This document shows positions 14,929 through 24,240 of a stretch of 64,000 bases of DNA, in pieces. How positions within the stretch are numbered: position 1 is the stretch's first letter; each line of letters opens with the position of its first letter. The notes below the pieces were generated by a model. It was not told the DNA's origin and ran no database searches. It saw only the letters and a program-made list of their open reading frames with translations. Made by a program: the position numbers and the translations under genes. Source of the stretch: Streptomyces sp. cg36. Lineage in GTDB: Bacteria; Actinomycetota; Actinomycetes; Streptomycetales; Streptomycetaceae. The stretch is taken from assembly GCF_041080675.1 (NCBI RefSeq), contig NZ_CP163520.1, forward strand, positions 1,488,001 through 1,552,000, read 5' to 3'.

Positions 14929-15861
14929 ATGCGTCGCGTTCGCTTTGAAACCAACGGCGGTCCCGAAGTCCTGTTCGTCGAGGAAGTCGCGGCTCCCGAG
15001 CCCGGGGCCGGTGAGCTGCTCGTGCGTACCGATGCCATCGGCGTCACCCTGCCCGTCGTACGCAAGGTGCGTGAGGGCAGCGAGACGTTCGCGCTGGGCG
15101 GTGAGGTCGCGGGGACGGTGGTCGCCGTCGGTGCGGGCGTCACCGCCTTCGCCCCGGGCGACCGCGTCACCGGCCTCTGCTTCAGCCACGGATACGCCGA
15201 ACTGGCCGTCCTCCACGAGGCCATGGCCTCCCGCGTCCCCGACCACGCCTCCCCCGTCGAGGCGGTCGCGCTGGTCCGCAGCGGGCTGGTGGCGCGCGGT
15301 GCGTACGAGGCGGCGCGGCCGGTGCGCGGCGAGTCGGTGCTGGTGACGGCGGCGGCCGGCGCCGTCGGCCAGCTGGCTCTGCAACTGGCGCGGGCGGGCG
15401 GTGCCTCGCGGGTGGTGGCGGCCGTGAGCTCCGCCGAGAAGGTCGGCTTCGTACGGGAGATGGGCGCCGACGACGTGGTGCTGTACGGCGACGCGTCCTG
15501 GGGCGAGCCGGTCGACATCGTCCTCGACGGTGTCGGCGGCGAGCTGCTCACCCCGGCCGTGAAGGCGCTCGCCCCCGGTGGGCGGCTGGTGGCCTTCAGC
15601 TCGGGCGGCGGCACCATCGAGGCGTACGACCTGCTGGTCGGCGGCAAGTCGGTGGTGGCGTTCCAGATGGCGCTGATCGCCCGTACCCGGCCCGAGTGGT
15701 ACGCGGCCTGGCGCGACGAGCTCTGGGAGCTGCACCGCGCGGGCGCTCTGCGCGCGGCCGTGCACGCCGCGCTGCCGCTGGAAGAGGCGGGCCGCGCCCA
15801 TGAACTGATCGAGTCGCGCCGCAATCAGGGCAAGGTCGTGCTGCTCACCGGCGCGGCGTGA
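14929..15861 (+). CDS. zinc-binding-type quinone oxidoreductase (MDR superfamily)
   Basis: An NADPH-dependent reductase of 310 residues in the medium-chain dehydrogenase family. ATG 14929 follows GAGGAGG. The N-terminal GroES-like part includes LGGEVAGTVVAVGAGVTAF, and the nucleotide fold carries AAAGAVGQLALQLA (about 141-154). The catalytic-zinc Cys and His of alcohol dehydrogenases are absent, so this is the zinc-less quinone-oxidoreductase type. Divergence from a MarR gene and the shared operator suggest induction by quinones or electrophiles. The heptad repeat in its leader is unusual. Confidence 0.88.
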   Translation: MRRVRFETNGGPEVLFVEEVAAPEPGAGELLVRTDAIGVTLPVVRKVREGSETFALGGEVAGTVVAVGAGVTAFAPGDRVTGLCFSHGYAELAVLHEAMASRVPDHASPVEAVALVRSGLVARGAYEAARPVRGESVLVTAAAGAVGQLALQLARAGGASRVVAAVSSAEKVGFVREMGADDVVLYGDASWGEPVDIVLDGVGGELLTPAVKALAPGGRLVAFSSGGGTIEAYDLLVGGKSVVAFQMALIARTRPEWYAAWRDELWELHRAGALRAAVHAALPLEEAGRAHELIESRRNQGKVVLLTGAA

Positions 15862-17143
15862 GGGCGGCCGGGTTCGCGGTGGCGCGCGGCTCCGCCACCG
15901 GCTCTTCCAAGGAGTCGACCGGCTCCTCCAGCGGGTCGCGGGCCCTGCGCCGCGCCAGTACCGCGCACACCATCAGCTGCATCTGGTGGAACAGCATCAG
16001 CGGCAGCACCGCGAGCGACGCCTGGGCGCCGAACAGCACGCTGGCCATGGGCAGTCCGGCCGCCAGGCTCTTCTTCGAACCGGCGAACTGGATCGCCACC
16101 CGGTCGGCCCGCCCGAAGCCGAGCCTGCGGCCCCCGTACCAGCTGAGCGCCAGCATCGCGGTGAGCAGCACCGCCTCGACCACGAGCAGGACGCCGAGCC
16201 GGGCCGGGCTCACCGTGTGCCAGATGCCGCGGACCATGCCTTCGCTGAACGCGGTGTAGACGACCAGCAGGATCGAGCCCCGGTCCACCAGGCCCAGCAG
16301 GGTGCGGTGCCGGTCGAGGAAGCCGGGCCGCGGCGCGTCGGCGCCCGGCCGACCGTCGGCCCGTGCGCGCCGCCGCCGGTCGCCCAGGCGGCGCAGCAGC
16401 TGCCCGGCGACGAACGGCACCAGGAGCTGGAGGGCGATGCGGCCCACCGAGTCCACCGAGACCCCGCCCGCGCCGCCCCCGAGCAGCAGTGCGGCGAGCA
16501 GCGGGGTCACGAGGATCCCGGCCAGGCTGGAGAAGGAGCCCGCGCAGATCGCGGCGGGCACGTTGCCGCGCGCGATCGAGGTGAAGGCGATCGACGACTG
16601 GATGGTGGACGGCACCAGGCACAGGAAGAGCAGGCCGCGGTACAGGTCCGGGGTGAGCGCCCACGGCACCAGCCCGCGGGCCGCCAGGCCGAGCAGCGGG
16701 AAGAGGACGAACGTGCAGGCCAGGACGGTGAGGTGGAGCCGCCAGTGGCGCAGTCCGTCCAGGGCCTCGCGGGTGGAGAGCCGGGCCCCGTAGAGGAGGA
16801 AGAGCAGGGAGACGGCGCCGGTCGCGGCGTCGCCCGCGACCCGCGCGGCGCTCCCGGAGGCGGGCAGCAGGGCGGCGAGGGCGACCGTGCCGATGAGCGC
16901 CATGATGAACGCGTCGACGGGCAGCCAGGCCGGTATGCGCAACCCTCGGCGGCCGTTGGCGGGGCCGCCGGGGGCGTTCCGGTCGGGGGTTCGCCCACCG
17001 GGGTCGGGGGCTCGCCTGCCGGGGGCCGGCCTCTCGGGGGCTCGCCCATCAGGTGCCGGCGTGCCAGGGGTGTGCCTCTCGGAGGCTGGCCTGTCGGGGG
17101 CTGGCCTGTCGGGGGCCGGCCTGTCGGGGGTACGGCGGTTCAT
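15845..17143 (-). CDS. bile acid:sodium symporter family (SLC10-like) transporter
   Basis: A multi-pass membrane transporter. Hydrophobic segments begin near residue 75 (AWLPVDAFIMALIGTVALAA) and continue to the end, with the family signatures CLVPSTIQSSIAFTSIARGN (about 205) and QFAGSKKSLAAGLPMASVLF. SLC10-like proteins in bacteria move organic anions with sodium. The first 65-70 residues from ATG 17143 are a Pro/Arg/Ala-rich repeat (PDRPAPDRPAPDRPASE-type) that is not part of the domain. A start closer to the first helix is possible. The C-terminus contains duplicated LEEPV segments. It overlaps the end of the quinone-oxidoreductase gene by 17 bases and diverges from a LysR gene that may regulate it. 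Confidence 0.85.
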   Translation of the reverse strand: MNRRTPDRPAPDRPAPDRPASERHTPGTPAPDGRAPERPAPGRRAPDPGGRTPDRNAPGGPANGRRGLRIPAWLPVDAFIMALIGTVALAALLPASGSAARVAGDAATGAVSLLFLLYGARLSTREALDGLRHWRLHLTVLACTFVLFPLLGLAARGLVPWALTPDLYRGLLFLCLVPSTIQSSIAFTSIARGNVPAAICAGSFSSLAGILVTPLLAALLLGGGAGGVSVDSVGRIALQLLVPFVAGQLLRRLGDRRRRARADGRPGADAPRPGFLDRHRTLLGLVDRGSILLVVYTAFSEGMVRGIWHTVSPARLGVLLVVEAVLLTAMLALSWYGGRRLGFGRADRVAIQFAGSKKSLAAGLPMASVLFGAQASLAVLPLMLFHQMQLMVCAVLARRRARDPLEEPVDSLEEPVAEPRATANPAALTPRR

Positions 17144-17263
17144 CGGGTCCACTTCGCATCGCTCGGGGAGGGGCGGCCTCTCCCGATCATTCACTCCGCC
17201 GGGCCGATCGGGAATCCCGTACACCGTGCTGACTGTCATCGGTATTCGCGATAGCCTCGACCC

Positions 17264-18148
17264 GTGTACGAGCCCCACCAGCTGCGGACGTTCCTCGCGG
17301 TCGCGCAGACGCTCAGCTTCACCCGGGCCGCCCGGCGGCTGGGGGTGCGGCAGTCGACGGTGAGCCAGCACGTGCGGCGGCTGGAGGAGGCGGCCGGGCG
17401 GCAGCTGTTCAGCCGGGACACGCACAGCGTGCGGCTGACCGAGGACGGCGAGGCCATGCTGGGCTTCGCGGGCACGATCCTGGCCGCGCACGAGCGGGCC
17501 GCGGCCTACTTCACCGGCACGCGGCTGCGCGGCCGGCTGCGGTTCGGGGCCTCGGAGGACTTCGTGCTCACCCGGCTGCCGGAGATCCTGGAGTCCTTCC
17601 GGCGCGATCATCCGGAGGTCGACCTGGAGCTGACCGTCGAGCTCTCGGGCACCCTGCACCGCCGTCTTGAGGCGGGGCGGCTCGATCTGGTGCTCGCCAA
17701 GCGGCGCCCGGGCGACACCCACGGCGAGCCGGTCCGGCACGACACGCTGTGCTGGATCGGCGCGCCCGGCCTGCGGATCGACCCCGACCGGCCGGTGCCG
17801 CTGATCCTGTTCCCGCCGCCGGGCATCACCCGGGCCCGGGCGCTGGAGGTCCTGGAGGAGCACGGGCGCGCCTGGCGCATCGCCTGTACGAGCGGCAGCC
17901 TCAGCGGGCTGGTCGCGGCTGCCCGGGCGGGGCTCGGCGTGATGGCGCACGCGCGCGGCCTGGTGCCGCCGGGGCTGGTGCCGCTGCCGCCCCGGTCCGG
18001 GCTTCCGGAGCTCGGCGGGGTGGACTTCGTCCTGCTGCACGGCAGGCGGCGGGCCTCGGCGCAGGAGGCGGCGGACGCTCTGGCGGCGGCGATCCTGGCG
18101 GGCGGCGACCGGTTGCAGGGGCCGCTCCGGCGGGACGACGGGCTCTAG
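17264..18148 (+). CDS. LysR-family transcriptional regulator
   Basis: A 294-residue regulator starting at GTG 17264. The winged-helix domain is at residues 1-60 (LRTFLAVAQTLSFTRAARRL, then GVRQSTVSQHVRRLEEAAG). The periplasmic-binding-like effector domain follows from about 88 (GRLRFGASEDFVL). It is divergent from the SLC10-like transporter across 120 bases, the classical arrangement for a LysR protein that controls its neighbour and itself. The effector is unknown, presumably an organic anion carried by the transporter. A long hairpin follows the stop. Confidence 0.92.
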   Translation: MYEPHQLRTFLAVAQTLSFTRAARRLGVRQSTVSQHVRRLEEAAGRQLFSRDTHSVRLTEDGEAMLGFAGTILAAHERAAAYFTGTRLRGRLRFGASEDFVLTRLPEILESFRRDHPEVDLELTVELSGTLHRRLEAGRLDLVLAKRRPGDTHGEPVRHDTLCWIGAPGLRIDPDRPVPLILFPPPGITRARALEVLEEHGRAWRIACTSGSLSGLVAAARAGLGVMAHARGLVPPGLVPLPPRSGLPELGGVDFVLLHGRRRASAQEAADALAAAILAGGDRLQGPLRRDDGL

Positions 18149-18149
18149 C

Positions 18150-18203
18150 GCGTGCCTTTCGGATCTTGCCTGGGTCGCGGCCGACAAGATCCGAAGGACA
18201 CGC
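18150..18203. terminator. long imperfect hairpin, terminator-like
   Basis: Arms of 19 bases (18150-18168 and 18185-18203) pair at 17 positions plus G-U possibilities, around a 16-base loop. The stem contains CGGATCTTG/CAAGATCCG. It lies between the converging LysR and Lrp genes. No T-tract follows. Its length and symmetry also fit a small dispersed palindromic repeat. Confidence 0.6.
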
Positions 18204-18251
18204 CCTGGGGCGCCGCCCGGGTGGCCGGGACGACGGGCTCCGCTCCCCCGC

Positions 18252-19247
18252 TCAGGACCACGCGCCGCGCGCCGGGCGCTCGCCCCCGTACGTGAGCCGT
18301 TTGACCTCGCGCAGCACCGGTGCGCTCTCGACGTGCTGGACGCCGTCCAGGGTGCCGAGTCTTTCGCTGAGGTAGGCGTAGAGCGCGGCCGGGTCGCGGC
18401 AGATGACGACGGCGACGACGTTGGCCGGGCCGGAGGTCGCGGCGGCGAAGGCGACCTCGGTGTGGGAGGCGAGCGCCGCGCCCACCGAGGCCAGCGCCGA
18501 GGGCGCGACCGTGATCCACAGCACGGCCCGGGTGCGGAAGCCGAACCGGTTGGTGTCGAACTCGACGTCGACGAAGAGCGCCCCGGAGCGCAGCAGTTGG
18601 TCCAGGCGCCGTTTGACGGCGGACTCGGAGCGTCCGGTGGCCTTCTGGAGTTCGGGGTAGCCGGCGCGGCCGTTGGCGGCGAGTGCGTCGATGAGTGCCT
18701 CGTCGGCGGCGTCCAGCCGGAGCGGGCCGGTGGCCGGTTCGAAGGGCTCGGGGGTCAGGGCCGCCCGTTCCCCGGCGGTGAGGGCGGAGTCCTTGGCGAA
18801 CCAGCCGAGGGGGCCGCCGAAGAAGCGGTGGAGCAGCTGGTGGGCGCCGATCTCGACGATGCTCGGGGTGCGCGGCAGCTTGCCGAGCAGCAGCGCCTCG
18901 TGGTCCTCGGGGCGGCGGGACTCGGTGGTGCACACCACTTCGGTGCCGCCGGAGGTGAGTCCGATCCAGGCGGTGTCGGGCCGCCGGGCGAGCGCGGTGG
19001 CGATGGAGACGGAGGCGTCGGGGGTGCAGCGCAGCCGGAGCATCCAGCGGGTGAGGCCGAGCCGTTCGGTGTCGCGGACGCAGACGACGCGGAGTTCGCC
19101 CTCGGTGTAGAGCCTGCGGTAGCGGCGGGCGACGGTCTGGTCGGAGACGCCGAGCACGGCGGCGATCCGGCTGAAGGGGGCGCGCCCGTCGAGCACCAGG
19201 GCGCTCACCAGTTTCTGGTCGAGCTCGTCGAACTCGGCTGATTCCAT
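18252..19247 (-). CDS. Lrp/AsnC-family regulator with two HTH-ligand modules
   Basis: A 331-residue protein, about twice the length of a standard Lrp. It has one HTH at residues 5-50 (LDQKLVSALVLDGRAPFSRI, VLGVSDQTVARRYRRL) and a second near 175-225 (DEALIDALAANGRAGYPEL, ATGRSESAVKRRLDQLL). Each is followed by a RAM/AsnC-type ligand region. ATG 19247 is preceded by AAAGGGG. It diverges from an MFS exporter gene across 116 bases, an arrangement often seen in Streptomyces in which the two-module regulator controls the exporter. Its ligand is unknown. Confidence 0.88.
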   Translation of the reverse strand: MESAEFDELDQKLVSALVLDGRAPFSRIAAVLGVSDQTVARRYRRLYTEGELRVVCVRDTERLGLTRWMLRLRCTPDASVSIATALARRPDTAWIGLTSGGTEVVCTTESRRPEDHEALLLGKLPRTPSIVEIGAHQLLHRFFGGPLGWFAKDSALTAGERAALTPEPFEPATGPLRLDAADEALIDALAANGRAGYPELQKATGRSESAVKRRLDQLLRSGALFVDVEFDTNRFGFRTRAVLWITVAPSALASVGAALASHTEVAFAAATSGPANVVAVVICRDPAALYAYLSERLGTLDGVQHVESAPVLREVKRLTYGGERPARGAWS

Positions 19248-19363
19248 GCGGTCGGCCCCTTTCGATGTCGGATTCCGTCGCTGGAGGCGCGCTGGGTGGA
19301 GGTTCGGGGCGCCGTGGCCCGATCGTACGGGACGTACGAACGTGGCGAGCCGGAGGAAAGACA

Positions 19364-20848
19364 ATGCGTAAGTGGGGGCCGCTGGTCGCGGTGTGCCTGG
19401 GCACTTTCATGCTGCTGCTGGATGTGACCATCGTGACGGTGGCGCTGCCCGACATGGCCAGTTCGCTGGACGCGTCGCTGTCGGGGTTGCAGTGGGTGAT
19501 CGACGTGTACGCGCTGGCGCTGGCCGCGCTGCTGCTGGGCGCGGGCGCCGGTGCGGACCGGGCGGGGCGCCGTAAGTTCTACGCGGCGGGCACGGTCCTG
19601 TTCGCGGGTGCCTCCCTCGCCTGCGGCCTCGCGGGCGACTCGGGCACGCTGATCGCGATGCGCGCCCTGCAGGGCGTCGGCGCGGCGGCCATGTTCGCGA
19701 CCACGCTGCCGCTGCTGGGCGCCTCCTACCAGGGGCGCGACCGGTCGCTGGCGCTCGGTGTGTGGGGCGCGGTCAACGGCGCCGCCGCGGCGCTCGGCCC
19801 GATCCTGGGCGGGCTGCTCACCGAGGGCTTCGGCTGGCGGTGGATATTCTTCGTCAACCTGCCGGTGAGCGCGGTCGCGGTGTGGCTGACGGTCCGGGTG
19901 GTCCCGGAGTCCAAGAGCCCGGCGGGCGGGCGCGCCGACTGGGCGGGCACGGCCCTGTTCGCGCTCTTCGCGGGGACGCTGACCTATGGCGCGGTGAACG
20001 CCGGTACGGACGGCTGGGGCGACGCGCGGACCCTGGTCTCGTTCGCGGCCTCGGCCGCCGCGCTGCTGTGCTTCGTGCTGGTGGAGAGCCGGGCGCCGCA
20101 GCCGCTGATGGATCTGTCGCTGCTGCGCCGCCCGGCGTTCGTGGGGGTGCTGGTGGCCGCGCTGGCCCTGAACTCGGCGGCCTTCGGTGTGCTCCCGTAC
20201 ACCTCGATATGGCTGCAGACGCTGCTCGGGATGAGTCCGGTGACCGGTGGTCTCGCGCTGGTGCCGCTGGCTCTGGCGTCGTTCGTGACGTCGGCGCTGG
20301 GCGGCCGTCTGCTGCACGGGGTCGCGCCCCGGGTGCTCATCTGCGTGGGTCTGGTGCTGATCGGGGCGGGGCTGTTCGGCCAGGCGCTGCTGGACGTCGA
20401 CTCCGACTGGAAGACGCTGGTGGCCGGGCTCGTGGTGACGGGCATCGGGGTGGGTCTGGTGAGTCCGGCGCTCGCCTCGGCGGCGCTGGCGGCGGTGCCG
20501 CAGCGCAGCAGCGGTATGGCGACGGGCGCGATGAACACCGTGCGCCAGCTCGGCTACGCGGTGAGCATCGCGGTCTTCGGCACCCTGGCCACCTCCCGGA
20601 TGGCCGACTCGCTGCACAGCACGCCCGAGGCGCGGGCGCTGGCGGGCGGGGCGGCGGGTGCGCTGCGCGGCCGGGTCTCCGACGAGTCCCTGCACTCGGC
20701 GTTCGCGTCGGGTCTGAACGGGGCGGCGGTGGCGGCCGGCGGGCTGGCGCTGGTGGCGGCGCTCGCGGTGTTCGCGCTGGTGCGGACGCCGAAGAGCGCG
20801 CCGGCCCAAGTACGGACCAATGCGCCGGTGCCGGTAGAGCGGGCGTGA
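19364..20848 (+). CDS. MFS drug exporter, DHA2 (14-TM, EmrB/QacA) type
   Basis: A proton-driven exporter of 494 residues with about 14 membrane helices. ATG 19364 follows CGGAGGAAAG. Family motifs are visible: LDVTIVTVALP in helix 1 (motif D1), GADRAGRRK in the first cytoplasmic loop (motif A) and LGPILGGLLTEGFGWRWIFFVN (motif C and the following segment, about 145-168), diagnostic of DHA2 antiporters. The substrate cannot be read from the sequence. The gene is divergent from the two-module Lrp regulator and ends at a strong hairpin. Confidence 0.92.
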   Translation: MRKWGPLVAVCLGTFMLLLDVTIVTVALPDMASSLDASLSGLQWVIDVYALALAALLLGAGAGADRAGRRKFYAAGTVLFAGASLACGLAGDSGTLIAMRALQGVGAAAMFATTLPLLGASYQGRDRSLALGVWGAVNGAAAALGPILGGLLTEGFGWRWIFFVNLPVSAVAVWLTVRVVPESKSPAGGRADWAGTALFALFAGTLTYGAVNAGTDGWGDARTLVSFAASAAALLCFVLVESRAPQPLMDLSLLRRPAFVGVLVAALALNSAAFGVLPYTSIWLQTLLGMSPVTGGLALVPLALASFVTSALGGRLLHGVAPRVLICVGLVLIGAGLFGQALLDVDSDWKTLVAGLVVTGIGVGLVSPALASAALAAVPQRSSGMATGAMNTVRQLGYAVSIAVFGTLATSRMADSLHSTPEARALAGGAAGALRGRVSDESLHSAFASGLNGAAVAAGGLALVAALAVFALVRTPKSAPAQVRTNAPVPVERA

Positions 20849-20888
20849 CCAGGTCGTACAGATTCGGTGGAGAAAAGCCCGCACCGAC

Positions 20889-20904
20889 CTGACTCCGGAG
20901 TCAG
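20889..20904. promoter_or_regulatory. perfect 16-base palindrome
   Basis: CTGACTCCGGAGTCAG is fully self-complementary with no loop, so it suits a dimeric DNA-binding protein better than a transcript hairpin. It is between the MFS gene and its terminator on one side and the acyl-CoA synthetase gene on the other. Confidence 0.4.
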
Positions 20905-20910
20905 AAAACG

Positions 20911-20945
20911 CCCCGTGAACGCCGGACGGGCCCGGCTTCACGGGG
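20911..20945 (+). terminator. terminator after the MFS gene
   Basis: A 9-bp outer stem, CCCCGTGAA/TTCACGGGG, is extended by an inner GCCGG/CCGGC after a one-base bulge. An A-run precedes it. Confidence 0.7.
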
Positions 20946-21064
20946 CTGACCTGTGCCGATGCCCGGCGCCGCCGCACTTGCGCGCGTTCCTCGAAGCCCC
21001 TCCCGCCTTGACGCTCGGTGGGGTACGGTCACCGCGCTGTGCGGAGGCCACGAGGAGCAGGGTA

Positions 21065-22888
21065 TTGCGCGAGTTCACTGTCCCACCCATGGCGACGGCG
21101 CCGCACGTCGGCGGCTTGGCGGACGTCGTCTTCGACCATGCCCGGGACGACCCGGACCGGGTGGCGCTGGCCCGCAAGGACGCGTCGGGCCAGTGGCGGG
21201 ACGTGACCTCGGCGGAGTTCCGGGACGAGGTGTTCGCGCTGGCCAAGGGGCTGATCGCGGACGGCGTCCGGTTCGGCGACCGGGTCGCGGTGATGTCCCG
21301 TACGCGGTACGAGTGGACCCTCTTCGACTTCGCGCTGTGGACCATCGGGGCGCAGCCGGTCCCGGTCTATCCGACCTCCTCGGCCGAGCAGGTCTTCTGG
21401 ATGCTGCACGACTCCGAGGTCACCGCGTGCGTGGTCGAGCACGAGGACCACGCCATGACGATCGGTTCGGTGGTGGACCGGCTGCCGCACCTGAAGCGGC
21501 TGTGGCAGCTGGACGCGGGGGCGCACGGCGAGCTGGTGGAGCTGGGCCGGCCGATCGAGGACGAGGTGGTGCACCGGCACCGCCGTGCGGTGACGCCCGA
21601 GTCGACGGCCACCGTCATCTACACCTCGGGGACCACCGGCCGCCCCAAGGGCTGTGTGATCACGCACGCCAACTTCATGTTCGAGGCGGACACGATGGTC
21701 GCCCGCTGGGAGCCGGTCTTCCACTCCCGGCCGGGCGACGAGGCGGCCACCCTGCTGTTCCTGCCGCTGGCGCACGTCTTCGGGCGGATGGTGGAGGTGG
21801 CGGCCGTGCGCGGCCGGGTGAAGCTGGGCCATCAGCCCGCGCTCTCCGCGTCCGCACTGCTGCCCGACCTCCAGTCGCTGCGGCCCACCTTCATCCTGGC
21901 GGTCCCGTACATCTTCGAGAAGGTCTTCAACGCGGCCCGCAGACGCGCCGAGTCGGAAGGGCGGACCGGTCCCTTCGACAAGGCGGTGGAGGTCGCGGTC
22001 AAGTACGCGGAGGCGCTGGAGCAGCGGGCCTTCGGCCTGGGGCCGGGGCCGTCGGCCGCGCTGCGGATGCAGCACCAGTTCTTCGAGAAGGTGGTGTACG
22101 CCAAGGTCCGCGAGGCGATGGGCGGCCGGGTGCGGCACGCGATGTCCGGCGGGTCCAGCATGGGCCGGCGGCTGGGGCTGTTCTTCGCGGGTGCGGGCGT
22201 CACCATCTACGAGGGGTACGGCCTGACGGAGTCCACCGCCGCCGCCACCGCCAATCCGCCGGAGCGCACCCGTTACGGTTCGGTCGGCCAGCCGGTGCCC
22301 GGCACCACCGTGCACATCGCGGAGGACGGGGAGGTGTGGCTGCACGGGGGGCAGGTCTTCTCCGGGTACCTCAACGAGCCCAAGGCCACCGAGAAGGTCC
22401 TCAAGGACGGCTGGCTCGCCACCGGTGACCTGGGCGTCCTGGACGAGGACGGCTATCTCACCATCACCGGCCGCAAGAAGGAGATCCTGGTGACGTCCGG
22501 CGGCAAGAGCGTCTCGCCGGTGGCGCTGGAGGAACGCGTGCGGGCGCATCCGCTGGTGGCCCAGTGCATCGTCGTCGGCAACGACCGGCCGTACATCGCG
22601 GCCCTGGTCACCCTCGACCAGGAGGCCGTCGACCACTGGCTGTCGCTGCGGGACAAGCCGCCGCTGACCCCGTCCGAGCTGGTCCGGGACCCGGACCTGG
22701 AGACCGAGGTGCGGCGGGCCGTGGTGGCCGCCAACACCCTGGTCTCGCAAGCCGAGCAGATCCGGACCTTCCGGATCCTCGCCCATCAGTTCACCGAGGA
22801 ACACGGTCTGCTCACCCCGTCGCTGAAGCTGAAGCGGCGGGCGATCGAGGGGGCCTACACGGTGGAGGTGGACGCCCTGTACCGCTGA
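21065..22888 (+). CDS. long-chain acyl-CoA synthetase (AMP-forming)
   Basis: This enzyme adenylates a fatty acid with ATP and transfers it to CoA. TTG 21065 (reading MREFTVPP) is chosen because family members in this genus start this way and GAGGAG precedes it; an ATG lies eight codons later. The 607-residue protein has the P-loop-like YTSGTTGRPKG (about 184-194), LPLAHVFGR, the adenylate motif YEGYGLTE (about 381-388), the hinge TGDLG and ITGRKKEILVTSGGKSVSP with the C-domain Lys. The long-chain FACS architecture is clear. No acyl carrier or desaturase genes adjoin it. Confidence 0.9.
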   Translation: MREFTVPPMATAPHVGGLADVVFDHARDDPDRVALARKDASGQWRDVTSAEFRDEVFALAKGLIADGVRFGDRVAVMSRTRYEWTLFDFALWTIGAQPVPVYPTSSAEQVFWMLHDSEVTACVVEHEDHAMTIGSVVDRLPHLKRLWQLDAGAHGELVELGRPIEDEVVHRHRRAVTPESTATVIYTSGTTGRPKGCVITHANFMFEADTMVARWEPVFHSRPGDEAATLLFLPLAHVFGRMVEVAAVRGRVKLGHQPALSASALLPDLQSLRPTFILAVPYIFEKVFNAARRRAESEGRTGPFDKAVEVAVKYAEALEQRAFGLGPGPSAALRMQHQFFEKVVYAKVREAMGGRVRHAMSGGSSMGRRLGLFFAGAGVTIYEGYGLTESTAAATANPPERTRYGSVGQPVPGTTVHIAEDGEVWLHGGQVFSGYLNEPKATEKVLKDGWLATGDLGVLDEDGYLTITGRKKEILVTSGGKSVSPVALEERVRAHPLVAQCIVVGNDRPYIAALVTLDQEAVDHWLSLRDKPPLTPSELVRDPDLETEVRRAVVAANTLVSQAEQIRTFRILAHQFTEEHGLLTPSLKLKRRAIEGAYTVEVDALYR

Positions 22889-22911
22889 GCCGTCGCGGTT
22901 CAGGGCGTCCT

Positions 22912-22936
22912 GCCCCCGGGCGCACGGCCCGGGGGC
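22912..22936. terminator. convergent terminator hairpin
   Basis: A 10-bp stem, GCCCCCGGGC/GCCCGGGGGC, with a 5-base loop lies between the acyl-CoA synthetase gene and the converging GH8 gene. Confidence 0.65.
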
Positions 22937-22951
22937 GCGTGCCGGTTCCTC

Positions 22952-24226
22952 CTAGGGCACCCAGTAGTTGCCGGATGCGACGATCATGGACTGGAGCTGC
23001 ACGCTGGCCCCGTAGTAGAGCTTGGGGTCGACCGGGGTGGTGGCCAGCTTCCGCCACAGCGCGTCGAGCCAGCCCTGGGAGCCGGGGTCGGTGAGCGCGG
23101 TGACGGCGAAGGGCGCGGTGAAGGCCATGTCCTTGCCGCTGTCGAAGGCCGAGCCGTTGAGGTGGTAGCCGGTGCCGATCTTGTTCGGGTCGCCGCCGGT
23201 CTTCGCCTTGATCCAGCCGTTGAGCTTGCGCGCGGCGGCGAGCGAGGCGGGGTCGCCGCTGGTGACGGCGTCGGTGGCGATGCGCCAGGGGTCACGGCAG
23301 GCGTTCCAGCCGTAGTCGCCGTCGTTGGCGCTCTCCAGCACCTTGCCCGGGGCGGGCTTGGGGGTGCTGTTGGTGTTGACCACGAAGTCCGCCAACAGGC
23401 CGGTGGAGGAGGCGTACTTGGACTGCTGGGAGGTGATCAGCGACTGGTGCGCGGTGCGGACCGCGTCCCAGGCGGCGTCGCCGGTGGCGGAGCGGAAGGC
23501 CCGGAAGTGGTCGATCATCCAGTCCGAGGAGCGGGTGATCCAGTGGTGCGACTCGCCGGACCCGGACCAGTCGCCCAGCAGCATCAGCTGGGTGGAGGAG
23601 TTGACCTCGCTCTTCTTGATGGCGTTGATGTGCTTGACCGCCAGCGCCTTGTAGTCGTACGTGCCGGAGCTTCCCCACTGCCGGTCGGCGAGGAGCAGCC
23701 CGTAGGCCACGTCGAGGTCGCCGTCGGTGGCCGAGTCCGAGCCGTCGACGCTTTTGCACGAGGAGTCCTGCTCGGCGGCGAGCAGGGCGGAGTTGTTGGC
23801 GGAGGGGTGGGCCAGGGTGTACTTGACGAGGCCGTCGAATATCTTCTTCGCGTCGGCGTCCGCGCCCGCCATCAGGGCCGTCACCACCATCCCGTACCCC
23901 TGGCCCTCGGCCACGTAGGGGTGGTCGGCGTCGGGCGAGAGGACCTGGTACCAGCCGTTGCCGCAGTTCTGCTTCACGAACGCGGACTTCCACGCCTGGT
24001 AGGTGGCGACGACCTGCTGGTCGACCGCCGACTGGCCGCCGGTGGGCCGCAACGTGCCGTCGGCGTAAGGGAATCGGTGGCTGCCGAACGGCACCGCCGG
24101 TGCCGCCGCGCCGGCCGCCGAGGCGGTGGGGACCGCGCCGAGCGCGGTGGCCACCAGGCCCGTGGCGGCGGCGAGTGCGGCGACGGCTCTGCGGCGCGCG
24201 GGGCGCCGGCTGCGCTGGGTTTCCAT
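22952..24226 (-). CDS. secreted glycoside hydrolase family 8
   Basis: A secreted endo-glycanase of 424 residues. A twin-Arg-rich N-terminus (RRPARRRAVAALAAATGLVA) leads to a signal cleavage near residue 38. The catalytic domain shows the GH8 features: the acid Glu107 in VAEGQGYGM and the conserved Asp region ATDGDLDVAYGLLLAD (about 167-182). GH8 enzymes invert beta-1,4 linkages in cellulose, chitosan or xylan. The substrate here is not decided by sequence, but the adjacent chitinase and the palindrome upstream of it favour chitosan or cellulose. No carbohydrate-binding module is attached. It lies 14 bases downstream of the chitinase gene, in one operon. Confidence 0.87.
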   Translation of the reverse strand: METQRSRRPARRRAVAALAAATGLVATALGAVPTASAAGAAAPAVPFGSHRFPYADGTLRPTGGQSAVDQQVVATYQAWKSAFVKQNCGNGWYQVLSPDADHPYVAEGQGYGMVVTALMAGADADAKKIFDGLVKYTLAHPSANNSALLAAEQDSSCKSVDGSDSATDGDLDVAYGLLLADRQWGSSGTYDYKALAVKHINAIKKSEVNSSTQLMLLGDWSGSGESHHWITRSSDWMIDHFRAFRSATGDAAWDAVRTAHQSLITSQQSKYASSTGLLADFVVNTNSTPKPAPGKVLESANDGDYGWNACRDPWRIATDAVTSGDPASLAAARKLNGWIKAKTGGDPNKIGTGYHLNGSAFDSGKDMAFTAPFAVTALTDPGSQGWLDALWRKLATTPVDPKLYYGASVQLQSMIVASGNYWVP

Positions 24227-24240
24227 GGTCACCGCTCCTC

